Assembly: GCA_964036045.1 (NCBI GenBank)
Contig: OZ038381.1
Span: 108,939,367-109,003,366, forward strand
Length of the DNA: 64,000 nt
Origin: Eutreptiella sp. 'Long Island Sound 2002'
Lineage: Eukaryota; Euglenozoa; Euglenophyceae; Eutreptiales; Eutreptiaceae
Direction of reading: 5' to 3'
The first letter of the stretch is position 1, and each line of letters begins with the position of its first letter. The translations under genes and the position numbers were made by a program. Below, piece after piece: positions 10,201-19,780 of the stretch. A model generated the notes under the pieces. The model worked only from the letters and a program-made list of their open reading frames with translations, had not been told where the DNA came from and did no database searches.

Positions 10201-12177
10201 CGCGTCTGGTACTGTGGCGGCATTCAGGGCTCTGTAATCCACCACCAGACGCCAAGCATCTATGCTGGATTGGTCAGCAGGTGGGGGTTTTGGCACAGTA
10301 AATGGTGCTGAACACCACTCAGAACTCATGCAGCCCTCCAACCAACCGAATTCGTAGAGATTGCGCTCAATAATCTTTCGCAGGGCATCTGCTTTGGTGC
10401 CGTGGAGATAGAACGGACGTTGTTTGTGAACCTTGGCGCCTTCGATTATCTCAATCCTGGCTTCCCCATTTTCACATCGATTTGGGGGGTTTTTCCACAA
10501 CTTCCCACTCAGCACGTCATCTTGATAATCTTCGAACACTGCGTCCCTTCTTGCAGATATCTTGTCTCCGTCGACCTGATTCCCACATTTAATCACCGAC
10601 ATTATGTCCACCAATTTGCGAATTGTTGGTCGTGGTCTCATATTTTTGGCCACTTCATTCCAAACTTCTTCGTCGCATTGTTGGCGGATGAAGCTCACCT
10701 GAGCTCGCTCCTCCGTGGGATCCCACCAATCAAAGGGGTCCACGAATGTCTTGAAGGGATGGTCGGACGAATTCAGCTTCATTCCTGTCAATTCAGGCGA
10801 GATTCTTGGAGATTTGTCTTCATTCTTGCTTGAAATCTTGACTTTTTTGGCTTGATTCTTGTTTGATGGGGACGAATTGTAATGGATGGAGGCGTTCTCT
10901 TGAGGGACGCCGATTGTCCTTCCCTCCTTCCGCGACGATACGTCGGGATTCCGCTCTCGATCGTCTTCATCCACCTCAATTTCGTCGATTCTTGAGGAAT
11001 TTGAGATAACCTCTTCTGTTCCCATTTCACTGCCATCTTGCCAATAATCTCCCAGATTCCCGTCAACTAAGCACGCCAACGTGCTCCACGAACGCTGTGG
11101 CAAAGGCTTGCCATTGTCTTCGCAATACAGCTTCACTCCTTTGTGAGGTAGCTCGACAATGTCGATAGAAATGTCCATAATGTCCTTGAACCACTCTTGT
11201 CTTGGCCAACTGGGGACAATTAAAATCGCCTTTGCTCCGGATTGCTTCAGCTTCTGCACTACACGAGGAAAAACGTCGAAGGGCGGATTGATCCAAAGAG
11301 GTTCAGACCAGTCCTCGCTCCAGGCATCGTCGTAGAACTGCGGAAATCTTTTATTCTTTTTGTTTGCAAAAGCATCAACCTCAGGACGAAAATTGTGGTT
11401 CTTTTCGAAATAATCCACCAGAATGTCCCGCCATTTGTCGACTACACGATAGCAAACTGACTTCCACTTCTTGCTGTTCAACGAATCCACCTTTCCTTCG
11501 CCGAAATCTTCTCGATTCCTTGTCCATTCCTGCCCATCTTGCTGAAAATGCAGCTTATTTCTCTCCTTGAATTGGTGGATACTCTTGGTATATGGGTGCA
11601 GATAATACAGTTCGGACGGGTCGTTGGTCGACGGATCTTCGAGGAAGCACGTCCTGTGTCCCATGGGCGACACACGGTGAGCGTGAAGCCATGGTTGACC
11701 CAAGAATAAATCGTACTTTATGCTGGCTTCATAGAATTTTCCAGCAAACCACTCCTCAGTGACCGTCTCTTCCACACTCCAGACTGATTGTTTTACCAAT
11801 CTGACCGCCAATTCTGCTTCTCTGTCGCCACCGTCAAGGCGATGTCCGCTGACTCCCTCCAGCTGTACAGGGGTGGAGGACATCTTCGTCTCATCCTCCT
11901 GCAGAAAGCCTTTCCTCACCAGGTTCACCTCTGAACCATTGTCGATCAGACATCTGGCAAGTTTAACCTTACCATCCGTCGATCTGACCTGGATCCAGCA
12001 GACAAACTGGCGCTGCTTGCCTCGCCGGACAGCGCTGAGGACCCAGGCAGGGTACAGGAGGCCGGAGGACCGCACCAGTCGATCCGGGCAGCGTCCATCC
12101 ACCGCCCCAACTACCCTGATGGGTTTTTCCTCCTGCCACTCAACCCCAGTGTTGGGATTTGGGTCAAGTTGGCTTCC
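7201..12177 (-). pseudogene. element 1 pol: protease, Dam-like domain, RT, RNase H, integrase, chromodomain
   Basis: One frame from the gag stop to a TGA at 7203-7201. The first clear methionine is at 12102; residue numbers here count from it. Protease: LIDNGSEVNL at about 52-61. Dam-like domain: about 218-330, with FRPEVDAFANKKNKRFPQF and INPPF at 271-275. RT: LDLRHGFHQMP at about 656 and YIDD at 724-727 (about 9931). RNase H: IRTDASRYAIGA, plus a TDHKSLE motif. Integrase: HHCC finger, then TADVFELG, ILTDSGKEF and LPAERAG as the D, D, E residues. Chromodomain: LEKILEYKKN...WKGFGPEEDKWEP near 7370-7450. A single in-frame TGA (8076-8074) stands where element 2 has Arg (CGA), consistent with one CpG transition just before the integrase Glu. 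Everything else is open. Confidence 0.93.
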
Positions 12178-12180
12178 CTA
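12178..12180 (-). promoter_or_regulatory. gag-pol UAG, candidate readthrough codon
   Basis: Gag ends ...GAA TGG CAA TAG GGA AGC CAA. Pol continues in exactly the same frame with no intervening stop to the protease. A stop codon between gag and pol in one frame is the arrangement used by gammaretroviruses for suppression. Elements 2 and 3 show the same layout. Confidence 0.6.
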
Positions 12181-15100
12181 TTGCCATTCTTCTTCTTCGT
12201 TCGGCTGTACGTCCTGTACTTGTCCTTCGTCAACCCATTCTTCTCCTGCTTCAACGGCATTCACTCCTTTTCCACGTCCACGACCTCCAAATGATTTCCC
12301 CTTACCACCTTTCTTACCTCCTTGGCCTTTGTTGTTGGAGGTGTTGGAATTGGGGTTGGATTCGTTGGATCCGCCCTTGCCTCGACCTCCAGTATCCTTG
12401 TTGTTGCCGAAGGTCTTGTTCCCTGGCGTCTCCGCGTACAGGGGGTTGCCATTCACCTTGGAATCATCTTGATTCCCGGACTTTCCCTTGCCATTTCCAC
12501 CTTTTTGGCCATTTTTTCCACCATTTTTTCCACCAGCATCGGTCCATCTTGAGTCGCTTGGATCTCCGCCTTGCTGCGAGTAATCTTTTGGTGTCCAGTC
12601 TCTGTTCTTTCCTTTGGACTGCCCTTTACCCTTTCCCCTTCCATGCTGGTCAGCATCTCGTGCTCCATCCTGCTGGGGATTTTTGGGAGAATTTCCCTTT
12701 CCATCCATTTTGGACTGAATTGTCTTGAGATCTGAGGGGGTCCATCTGTGATCTGCGGTCGTGTGAGTCGCCGCTCGACCCTCTTTTCCAAGGGCAATGC
12801 ACACAGAGCATCCCTTCTCACCAACGGCCTTGACCTTGCCTCCGAAGCCATGTGCATCCTGGGACTTCTGTCGTTCTAAGTTTGCATACTTTTCAAGTTG
12901 GTCCCAGATCTGCTCAACTCCATAACTGAAGATCCACGGTCGTACCTTCAAAACTGTTCCCTTATACTTCACTTTTCCATCCACCATGCTGCAGAAAAAC
13001 TCCGACTGCTCAGAATCGTGGAAACCAACTCTCCATCTGCCCTCACGAATAGTGATGTCCTTCAATCCAGTAGCACTGATAGAGTGTAGCAACTCACGAA
13101 CAGCCATTTTTCCCATAGTTTCTGGTAATCCTCGGACCTCAACCCAGTTGCCCAGGACTTTTTGGTCCGCCTGAGAGTCCCTGATCTTCTGCTTGGTCTC
13201 CGGCGTGAGCTTGCTCAGGAGGATCTTCTTCATTTCGCCTTCAGAAAGTCCTTCTCCAGAGTTCTCCGCCTCTTGCACCAAAAACTCCCAATCTTGCCTT
13301 GCAATTTGAATCTCTTCCAGAAAAAATTTCTTGATCGCCCTGAAGTTCTCCAGACGGTTCCTGTAATGATCTTCAGGTAGTCCAGACCCTTTCTTCTTCA
13401 GACTGCGGTACAGCTCCTCATACGTCAGGGGATTTCCTTGATTTTGCCTCTCCACATAGAGGTTGTAAGTACTCTCCCTGAGCTTGCCAGTCAAGCAGTC
13501 CATCAACCCCAGAATCCAGAGCTCCTTGTCCAGTTTCTCCGTCTGCAGCCAGACCATGAACTGCCGCTCGAACGAAGCCCAGTAATTGGGGTGCCCACAG
13601 AACTTCGGCTGCTTCATCACAGACCCTCGAAGCCTCATGTGCAACGGGTTGAGCAGGTGGTTGAGGTTGAAGTTTGTGGCTGTGCCGACCGGATTGACGA
13701 ACACAGGGTTGACTGCAGCGCCTCCCATGGCCTGTGCCTGCGCAATTGCGGCCGCCAGCAACGCCTGGTCCACAGTAGGCTGCACGAACGGTGTCTGCGG
13801 TGCTTGATGCAGCCTCATCTCCTTCAATTTCTTCTGCTTTTCTTTGATCTTGGCCTCATTTTCTTTTTGCTGCCGGTCCTTCTTTTTCAAGGCCATTGAT
13901 CGCTCCTTCACGGTGGTCCTTGCTTCTCCATCAATATCAGCAACAGTACCCACTGTCAGTACAGACCTCTCCGTTGAAGATTCTCCTCCTTCAGTACCCA
14001 GATTGAACCCAATAGGACTTGTAAATCCAGTAGGGGGGATACCAGAAATTCCAGTTCCAGTTCCAGTAAAAGCTGGATGGTGGCCAGTAAAAGCTGGGGG
14101 TGCTGGAGAATGTGGAACGCCGTAAGGCGTGGATGTGGGTGCAGCTGAGGAGGTAGGTGCTGGGTGGCTTGCCATCGTAGGCGCTGGTCCAGTGAGCCCA
14201 GTAGTGCTCAGATTTTCTACCAGATTTGTAAGCTTCTCCAACTTCTGTTCCATCTCCTTCCACTTGCTGTCATCATCCCTCTTTTTCTCCTTGGCGGCCT
14301 TCTTCAGCTCCTTCACCCTTGATTCCAGCGACGAAATCTGTCGTCGACAGGAGCAGTCCTTGGCGCACTCGCCACAGGAAGGGCATCTCGTCCCCTTTCC
14401 TTTGCTTCTCACCTCGTCGACCCAAGTGTCAACACTGGAGGTGGAGCTGGGGAGTTTGGACAGCTGCTCCCTGGAGAGGTGAGAATGCGTCGAATCACAC
14501 CTCATCTCGTCGACCTCGTCGTCCTTCGGACCCCAGGCGCCAGACGGACCAGCGTGCGGATGCACATTCTGGCGTCTCTCCTCGGCAATGATGGCCATCT
14601 GCACCATCACGGCTGCCTGGTGGTCGAACTGGTCCATCAGTTCTTCCCAATCCTCTTGCTCCTGCAGCTGGGCGTCGAATCTCGACCGGCCGCTGTCCCT
14701 GAGGAACTGGCACGACGCCCTGAACCAGTCCCTCAGGCGGCCACGATAGCCCGCCTCTGCCAGCAGCCAATTCTGCCTGTGCAGAAATTCCTCATTCCAG
14801 ATCTGCTGGAAGTGGTTTTCCCAGTAATCACCACTAATTCCAGTAACAGACTGCTCTCCTTCGCTGCTGCTGTCTTCTAGATCAGGCAAAGCTTGAGAGG
14901 AGGAACCAGATTCACTCGAGGAGGGAGATTCTCGACCGGGTTTAAGGTTGGGTGGGGCGTTCATGCAACACTCAGCACAAGTGTGAACACCAGGCCAATG
15001 TTTATGGCCACAGTAAGGGCACTCTGACGGATGATCTTCAGTTCGCTGGGGAGATGCTACGAATGTAACCTCAGGGGGAACACGCAGTGACTCTCTACGA

Positions 15101-15363
15101 GTGATAGCCCCGCTAAAGTTCGAAGATCTCAGAGTATCCGTGGAGATATCAGAAGCAGAGTCATGATTTCCTCTGCTACCATGTAACTGCTGCATAGTGG
15201 TTGATCTTTGTTGTGATTGCGAAGCCTGCAGCCTTGATGCCCCAGGGGTCGTGACGCCCGACACTGCCCCTGATATCTCCGAACCCACATAACCCTCTTC
15301 GGACCCATATCCAGCCTCTGGGAGCGACATATGCGAAGCACTTGTAAGTCCAGTGAACTCCAT
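12181..15363 (-). CDS. gag: element 1 Gag
   Basis: An intact ORF of 1,061 codons encoding the structural protein that packages element RNA. The first ATG (15363) lies inside the 5' LTR. The frame then crosses the LTR end and the PBS (GSRGN at the PBS), so about 60 residues are LTR-encoded. The N-terminal half has two Cys-rich clusters (CPYCGHKHWPGVHTCAECC and CPSCGECAKDCSC). A coiled-coil, Lys/Glu-rich stretch follows (KKAAKEKKRDDDSKWKEME). A capsid-like region contains PKFCGHPNYWASFERQFM and LTYEELYRSLKKKGSGLPEDH. The C-terminus is a Gly/Lys-rich basic tail (GKGKGQSKGKNRD), probably RNA-binding in place of a canonical CCHC knuckle. Element 2 has the same order. Confidence 0.88.
15169..15181 (-). 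other. element 1 primer binding site (initiator tRNA-Met)
   Basis: On the minus strand TGGTAGCAGAGG immediately follows the LTR end. It is complementary to the 3' end of eukaryotic initiator tRNA-Met (…CCTCTGCTACCA). It is translated in frame as part of gag. Confidence 0.9.
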
Positions 15364-15661
15364 GGTGGAATATGAAGAGTACGAAAACCCGGTCTACAAA
15401 GATGGAGCAGACATAGAATCTCAATGCGCATTCATCGCACATAATGACACGACGTGAAATCATTCGAAATAATTTAAATAAATCCGATTGGAAAATCACG
15501 AAAGACAAATGCGACTCGACGCGCGCTCACAGGCGACATCTGGCGGCGAACGGAAAACATGAAACTGAACGGAAAATTTACTGCACTAATGTACATCTGA
15601 GAATCATTGGAATTCTGATCACATCAGTGTATAATTGAGTGCTGTCACTGCTGCCGTTACA
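15182..15661 (-). repeat. element 1 5' LTR, containing the gag start codon
   Basis: 480 bp, TG...CA ends, nearly identical to 5376-5855. The gag ATG at 15363 lies about 300 bp into the LTR, leaving roughly 180 bp of LTR as coding sequence. A TTTAAATAAA-type AT-rich stretch near 15470-15483 lies upstream of the ATG in transcription order and could serve as a core promoter element. Confidence 0.93.
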
Positions 15662-15666
15662 CCTAG
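15662..15666. repeat. target-site duplication CCTAG, right copy
   Basis: Identical to 5371-5375 and directly adjoining the terminal TTACA of the LTR. Confidence 0.93.
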
Positions 15667-17410
15667 CGATCCTAGGGGGAGTGACACAATACGTCGCCCC
15701 CTTCATCGCCGACGACTCCGACACCGCATGCCACCTGGACCACATCACTGTCGGGGTCGCGAAGGACAGGGCGCGGTACGCTTTCGACGCCTCGCGGGAC
15801 AGCCTGCAGGACGACCGGACCCTGGGGCTTACGCGGGTGCCAACGCGATGCCAGCAGGCGGCAGTGGCCTTCGTGGGCACACTCGTCCACCGGCCCTTGG
15901 CTCTGTGCGCGCCAAGGTCACCAGGATGTTCTGGGAAATCGCCAGCGCGCAGGACATCTGCCCCGAGGTACACTACCCCGTCTCGGAGTTCGCAACCCTG
16001 GCGGGGAAAGACTGGGTCCACCGTGTACCCCGGGCCCTGGCCGCTCTGGGGGTGGGGCTCTACAGCCCCATCGCGTGCCCCAGGGCAGCTCACGTCCAGC
16101 TACAGTCCCCCCCAGGCAACGTCGTCACACTGCGCACCGCGAAGCTGCGGTACCGCGACAAGTGCCGCCTGACGGTGCCACACACGACGCCATGGCACAG
16201 GCACCACGGGCCGCACAACCCCTTACCCGACAACGATGACCCGTGGCCAGCAGCGGTGCGGGAGTGCCTCAACCAGTGCACCCATGAGCACCTCCACTAC
16301 TGCCGCCGCGAACAGGGGCCCACCGACCAACCCGGGTGGCGTGACGCCCTGGTCAACCTTTTCCACACCACCGGCACGCGGGAACCCCGGCTGAGACTCG
16401 TTCACCCCGCGAGGCCTAAGCAGGACGCCCACACTGGCCCGCAGGTGACCTCGGACGGCCTGCACCTCCACGTCGGGGGCTACCGCCGTCAGGGCAGCCT
16501 ATCCTCGCCCACACAGTGTACGGCATACCACCTGCCGGCGGCCCTCCTGTACATCCTCCGCAACGTACTCGCGGACGGCGAGTACCAGGAACCTAACGCG
16601 GACGTGGCGTGGCCCGAGCCTCTACGCCCACGGCCCCACGCGCCGACGCCAGTGTTGTTGGTGACCACGGACGACCAATGCGCCCGAGCGACGGAACAAG
16701 CGCAGCTCCGGGCCGATTGGGTGATAGTGCAGGTGGGGGCAGGCCCGCCCAGGCCCCGTGGACCCCCCCGCGGCACCACCCTGCTGGTGGCTACGGAGGT
16801 GCCACACGACCCACACATGGCGGTGCACACGCTGGAGGACGTGCCAGAAGACACGGGACACCTGGTGCTGCACCAGCGCAGAGGCCCGGCGTGGCTCAGG
16901 GAGCACGTAACGGCGCTCCGGTCCTGGGCGAGCACAATCGCTGGAGCTGAGGTCCGACTCCATGACCACCCGGCAATCCGCCCTGACGACACCCGGGCGC
17001 TGAACGTGGACCAGCTGACCCCCGGCCACCCCGAAGTCCCATGGCACTCCGCCGACCTCAACGCGGGGTGGCTCAGCCCCACCGGGTACTACTGGATCCC
17101 GGAGGCCTGGGGCCACACCTCCTCCGATGCGTCGGGGGGCGGACCCTGCAGGCACGCCATTTGCGTTGCCCTCGCCACCGACCTCACCCGCATGTGGGCA
17201 GTGGCCATCTCGGGCACGGTGCCCGACGGTGAGGGAGTGGCGACCTCCCTCCCCCTGCAGTATGGCAGGCGGTGGATCCATACGGTGGACGCCGAGGTCA
17301 TCCTCCACCTTCTGCTACACGCAGATCGCGAGCAGGCCACAGGAGTCCCCGCGGGCGCGGCAAAGGTGTTCAACCAGATGCTCCTGCGATGGCTTCAGGA
17401 CAGCTTGCAC
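15666..17410 (+). pseudogene. LINE copy A: post-RT region and RNase H-like domain
   Basis: This continues the RT frame (ILAILGGVTQYVAPFIADD) after element 1. It shifts frame near 15905, then stays open to about 17410. Most of the 580 residues are unfamiliar. Near the end are TSDASGGGPCRHAI (about 17121) and HTVDAEVILHLLLHADREQA (about 17280), which have the spacing and character of RNase H active-site segments (Asp in DASGGG, Asp-Ala-Glu in the later block). An RNase H domain downstream of RT is known in several LINE groups. The long unassigned stretch between RT and RNase H, including PVLLVTTDDQCARATEQA, is not explained. Confidence 0.6.
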
Positions 17411-18192
17411 ATGCGGTACAACACACCGAGCACCTGTTTTGGTTTGCCCGAGCCACCTCCCACCACAGCGACGCTTTGCTGCACAAGGCGGACTGGGCGG
17501 CCTCCCAGGACACCGTCTTGCAAAACACGCCGCCGGGTCCCAGCCACGCCCAACTCATAATCGCCGGTTGAGACGGCCAACTCAACCTGCGGCTTCCCAC
17601 CATGCAGATGCTCAGCAGGGTCGCGCAGCAGGCACAGCTGGACCATGCGCTGACGCACCGACAGCACACACCCCTGGGAGCGGCCCACGCCACGGCCTAC
17701 GTCCACGCCCGGCACCTCACCGCGGTAGCCACCAACCACCGGGCACTGCGGGCCAGAGACGGCCACACGAGGGTGCAGCGCAGGCTCCGCATCCCGAAGG
17801 AGCGGCTCTCCGGCGTCGCCATCCTCCCGCAGCCGTGCCTCCTCTGCGGTGGCCCCGAGGAGACCCCGGTACACATGCACGTAGGCTGCGCCCACTCGCG
17901 GCTCCTCTGGCCTCACTACCGCCAGGCGGTGCAAGAGGCGGCCCGCCACCTCCCGCCCGGGGACGAGGCTCTATGGGTGGCTTCATGGCGCTCCGCGCGC
18001 GCCGAATGGACGGAAGTCTTCTGCTCCGGGCTGGTGCCCGAGGTAGCAGAAGCGCAGCTCCGCGTAATCGCCCGCTACGACCCGCCGGGAGGGACCTCAG
18101 TGGACGATTTCCTCCACCACATGCTCCGGCTGAAGGACTTCGTGTGGGAGCTCCGCAACCACAGACTGGAGCAACTTCTCCGCAACCCCTAA
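17411..18192 (+). pseudogene. LINE copy A: C-terminal domain with CCHC knuckle
   Basis: After a frameshift near 17410 the frame reads WFARATSHHSDALLHKADW, meets a TGA at 17569-17571 (probably from CGA), then runs open to TAA at 18190. It contains CLLCGG...TPVHMHVGC (17836-17889), a C-x2-C-x8-H-x4-C knuckle of the kind found at the C-terminus of many LINE proteins. The stretch LHHMLRLKDFVWELRNHRLEQLL at the end (about 18110-18180) is conserved in copy B (53856-53925), where it is joined straight to the 5' UTR. Confidence 0.75.
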
Positions 18193-18306
18193 GCGCAGCG
18201 GCCCGGGTGCACCGATGGCACACCGCGGGGGAGGGCGGCTGCCCTCCCCCCCGCGCCCTGCGGGGGTTTTGTGGCCTCCCTCCACATCGTGAACGGCACC
18301 TTGGAA

Positions 18307-18536
18307 TGTCTACCGCAAGAGGCCCCGACGCATACCGGGACCTGCCGGGGGAGTTCTCAAAGCACCTGCAGGACGCCCTTCTCCCGCCATGGATCACCGG
18401 ACGCGGCTCCATGACCGCGTGGGAGGCCCGCATAGTGGGCGCGGACTGGGCGCGCAAATGGGGCCGGTGGTGCGCCGCCACGCGCGCGCCGGGGGCCCCC
18501 GCGAAGCAGTACGCCGCCATCCCGCTCGAGGGGTAG
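18307..18536 (+). CDS. LINE 3' ORF 1, unknown function
   Basis: A 76-codon ORF (MSTARGPDAYRDLPGEF...) ending in a TAG shortly after KQYAAIPLEG. The segment MTAWEARIV.ADWAR.WGRWC is kept in copy B (about 54153-54275) with mostly third-position-like differences, suggesting it was once coding. Copy B has a frameshift upstream of this segment. I recognise no domain. It may instead be the tail of a longer frame that is broken in both copies. Confidence 0.35.
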
Positions 18537-18641
18537 GGGCCGCACCCCCGGCCACGGCCGACCATGATTCGCGGGGCGGGCCCCTATCACCCGTGGGACG
18601 CGGCGGCCGAGGGATGACTGCGGGCAGCCCCGGGGCCACAC

Positions 18642-19275
18642 GTGGGGTGGAGTGGGGATGTGTCCTCGCTCATCCTGGCTCCCCTCCCCCCCCGCCTCAT
18701 ACTCCACGCCGTCAAAGTGCCACATGCCACGGAGATACACACATGGGGGTGCGACGCGGCCATTATCCGGTGCCTCCCCCCGGAAGGCGGGGCCAGCCGG
18801 CTCAGCGTGGCGCATTTCAAAGACGGGGGACCTACGTACCACGACGCCCTGTCCAAGCTGGGCGACATTCCGGGGCCCCTGCTCCTCATGCTCGCCACCG
18901 ACCTTGCAGCCGCGCTACGCCGGGTGCCGGACAGCTGCGACGGGCTGAGGGTAGGGTGGGAGGCGATCGCGGACGGCACCCTACTGGCCCTCCTCCACCG
19001 GGACGTCGCGGACTGATGCCAGTGGGGCGCTCTTGTGCCCTACGTCACGGGGCGCCACACGTATATGACGACGCCCCCAAGTGGCACCCCCGCCCGGCGT
19101 GGGCTGACCTCATCGCAGCCTTCCACGACCACGGGATCCTCCCCGCCGACACGTGGCAGGAGGTCCGGCACAAAACGCTCGGCAGGGACTACCAACGCCG
19201 TGTCCGCGCCCGCCTGCTAGAGCTCCGGGACCCCCTTCGCCAAAGGTGGGACGTCCTCTGGCTCCGCTGTCTCGG
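18642..19275 (+). pseudogene. LINE 3' ORF 2 (two overlapping frames), truncated
   Basis: The first frame (18642-19016) encodes MGWSGDVSSLILAPLPPRL..., with HTWGCDAAIIRCLPPEGGAS and LGDIPGPLLLMLATDL. The matching frame in copy B (54384 onward) preserves these nearly completely. A second frame (about 19065-19275) encodes RPAWADLIAAFHDHGILPADT and GRDYQRRVRARLLELRDPLRQ, again matched in copy B. In both copies the switch of frame falls at the same place (near GTATATGACGAC), so it is either shared damage or an overlap. Similarity ends at 19275, where copy B goes on to a CxxC...CxxC motif. No function recognised. Confidence 0.4.
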
Positions 19276-19780
19276 CGCAACGCGTTAAAACGCGACGGCA
19301 AAATTTTTTGACTTAAATAGACAAATAAATAGCGCCGTGAGCGCCGTAACGTTGATACGAACACAACGCCGTGCTCCTTGTCGTCTAACACGTCAGATAC
19401 GCAATCAAAACCGCGTCGAGCAATGCGTAAAACACAAAAAAAAAATTTCGTAACACGCGACGCCCCTGCCCTCACTCCCTCACGCCCTCTTTTTTTCACC
19501 ATGTACCTTCCCCTCCCGCCCGTGCCCCAACCTCGACGCTTCTGTCTCCTTTTCGCTGCAGGTGGACCGTACGTGGCATCAAGGACACCGAAGTCACCAA
19601 GGCAAAAGCATCCGCGACACCGCCACCAACGCAGGGTGACATGTAAGGCTGTGAAGCAGACATGATCTTGCTGCCTGCAAGCGTGCGAGTGTGCGTGCGT
19701 TGGGTAGTGGATAATTTTATTTTATATTCCAAAAAAAAAGTTATTTTACCAAATTTTGCAGCGGTTTTTCAAGTAGGAGA
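19276..19780. other. sequence between LINE copy A and the T-poor block; no gene seen
   Basis: The composition changes abruptly after the LINE end. The sequence has A runs (about 19433-19445), a T run (19489-19496), AT-rich ATTTTATTTTATATTCC near 19713 and scattered CGCG words. No ORF with recognisable similarity, no RNA gene and no terminal repeat was found. Confidence 0.6.

Larger units (their letters stand above)
5376..15661 (-). mobile_element. Ty3/gypsy LTR retrotransposon, element 1 (chromovirus-like)
   Basis: This is a complete element of 10,286 bp with 480-bp LTRs beginning TGTAAC and ending GTTACA, and a 5-bp target duplication. By eye the LTRs differ at only three sites, all transitions, so the insertion is young. 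Order on the minus strand: 5' LTR, initiator-Met PBS, gag, amber codon, protease, Dam-like domain, RT, RNase H, integrase, chromodomain, 1.3-kb non-coding tail, polypurine tract, 3' LTR. RT before integrase and a C-terminal chromodomain place it with Ty3/gypsy chromoviruses. The only defect seen in pol is one TGA. It is inserted in the RT region of LINE copy A. Confidence 0.95.
840..19275 (+). mobile_element. LINE (non-LTR retrotransposon) copy A, degenerate and interrupted
   Basis: A non-LTR retrotransposon recognised by an endonuclease/exonuclease/phosphatase-type domain (inverted, 2520-3200), a reverse transcriptase (4050-5375 continuing at 15662), an RNase H-like region (about 17100-17320) and a C-terminal CCHC knuckle (17836-17889). 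The 5' UTR and the 3' part are also present in copy B (53331-56398). The element is dead. It carries in-frame stops at 2756, 4308 and 17569, frameshifts near 4850, 5220, 15905 and 17410, a 2.2-kb inversion, and the insertion of Ty3/gypsy element 1. Similarity to copy B stops near 19275, so the 3' end is missing. Clade assignment was not possible by eye. Confidence 0.85.
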
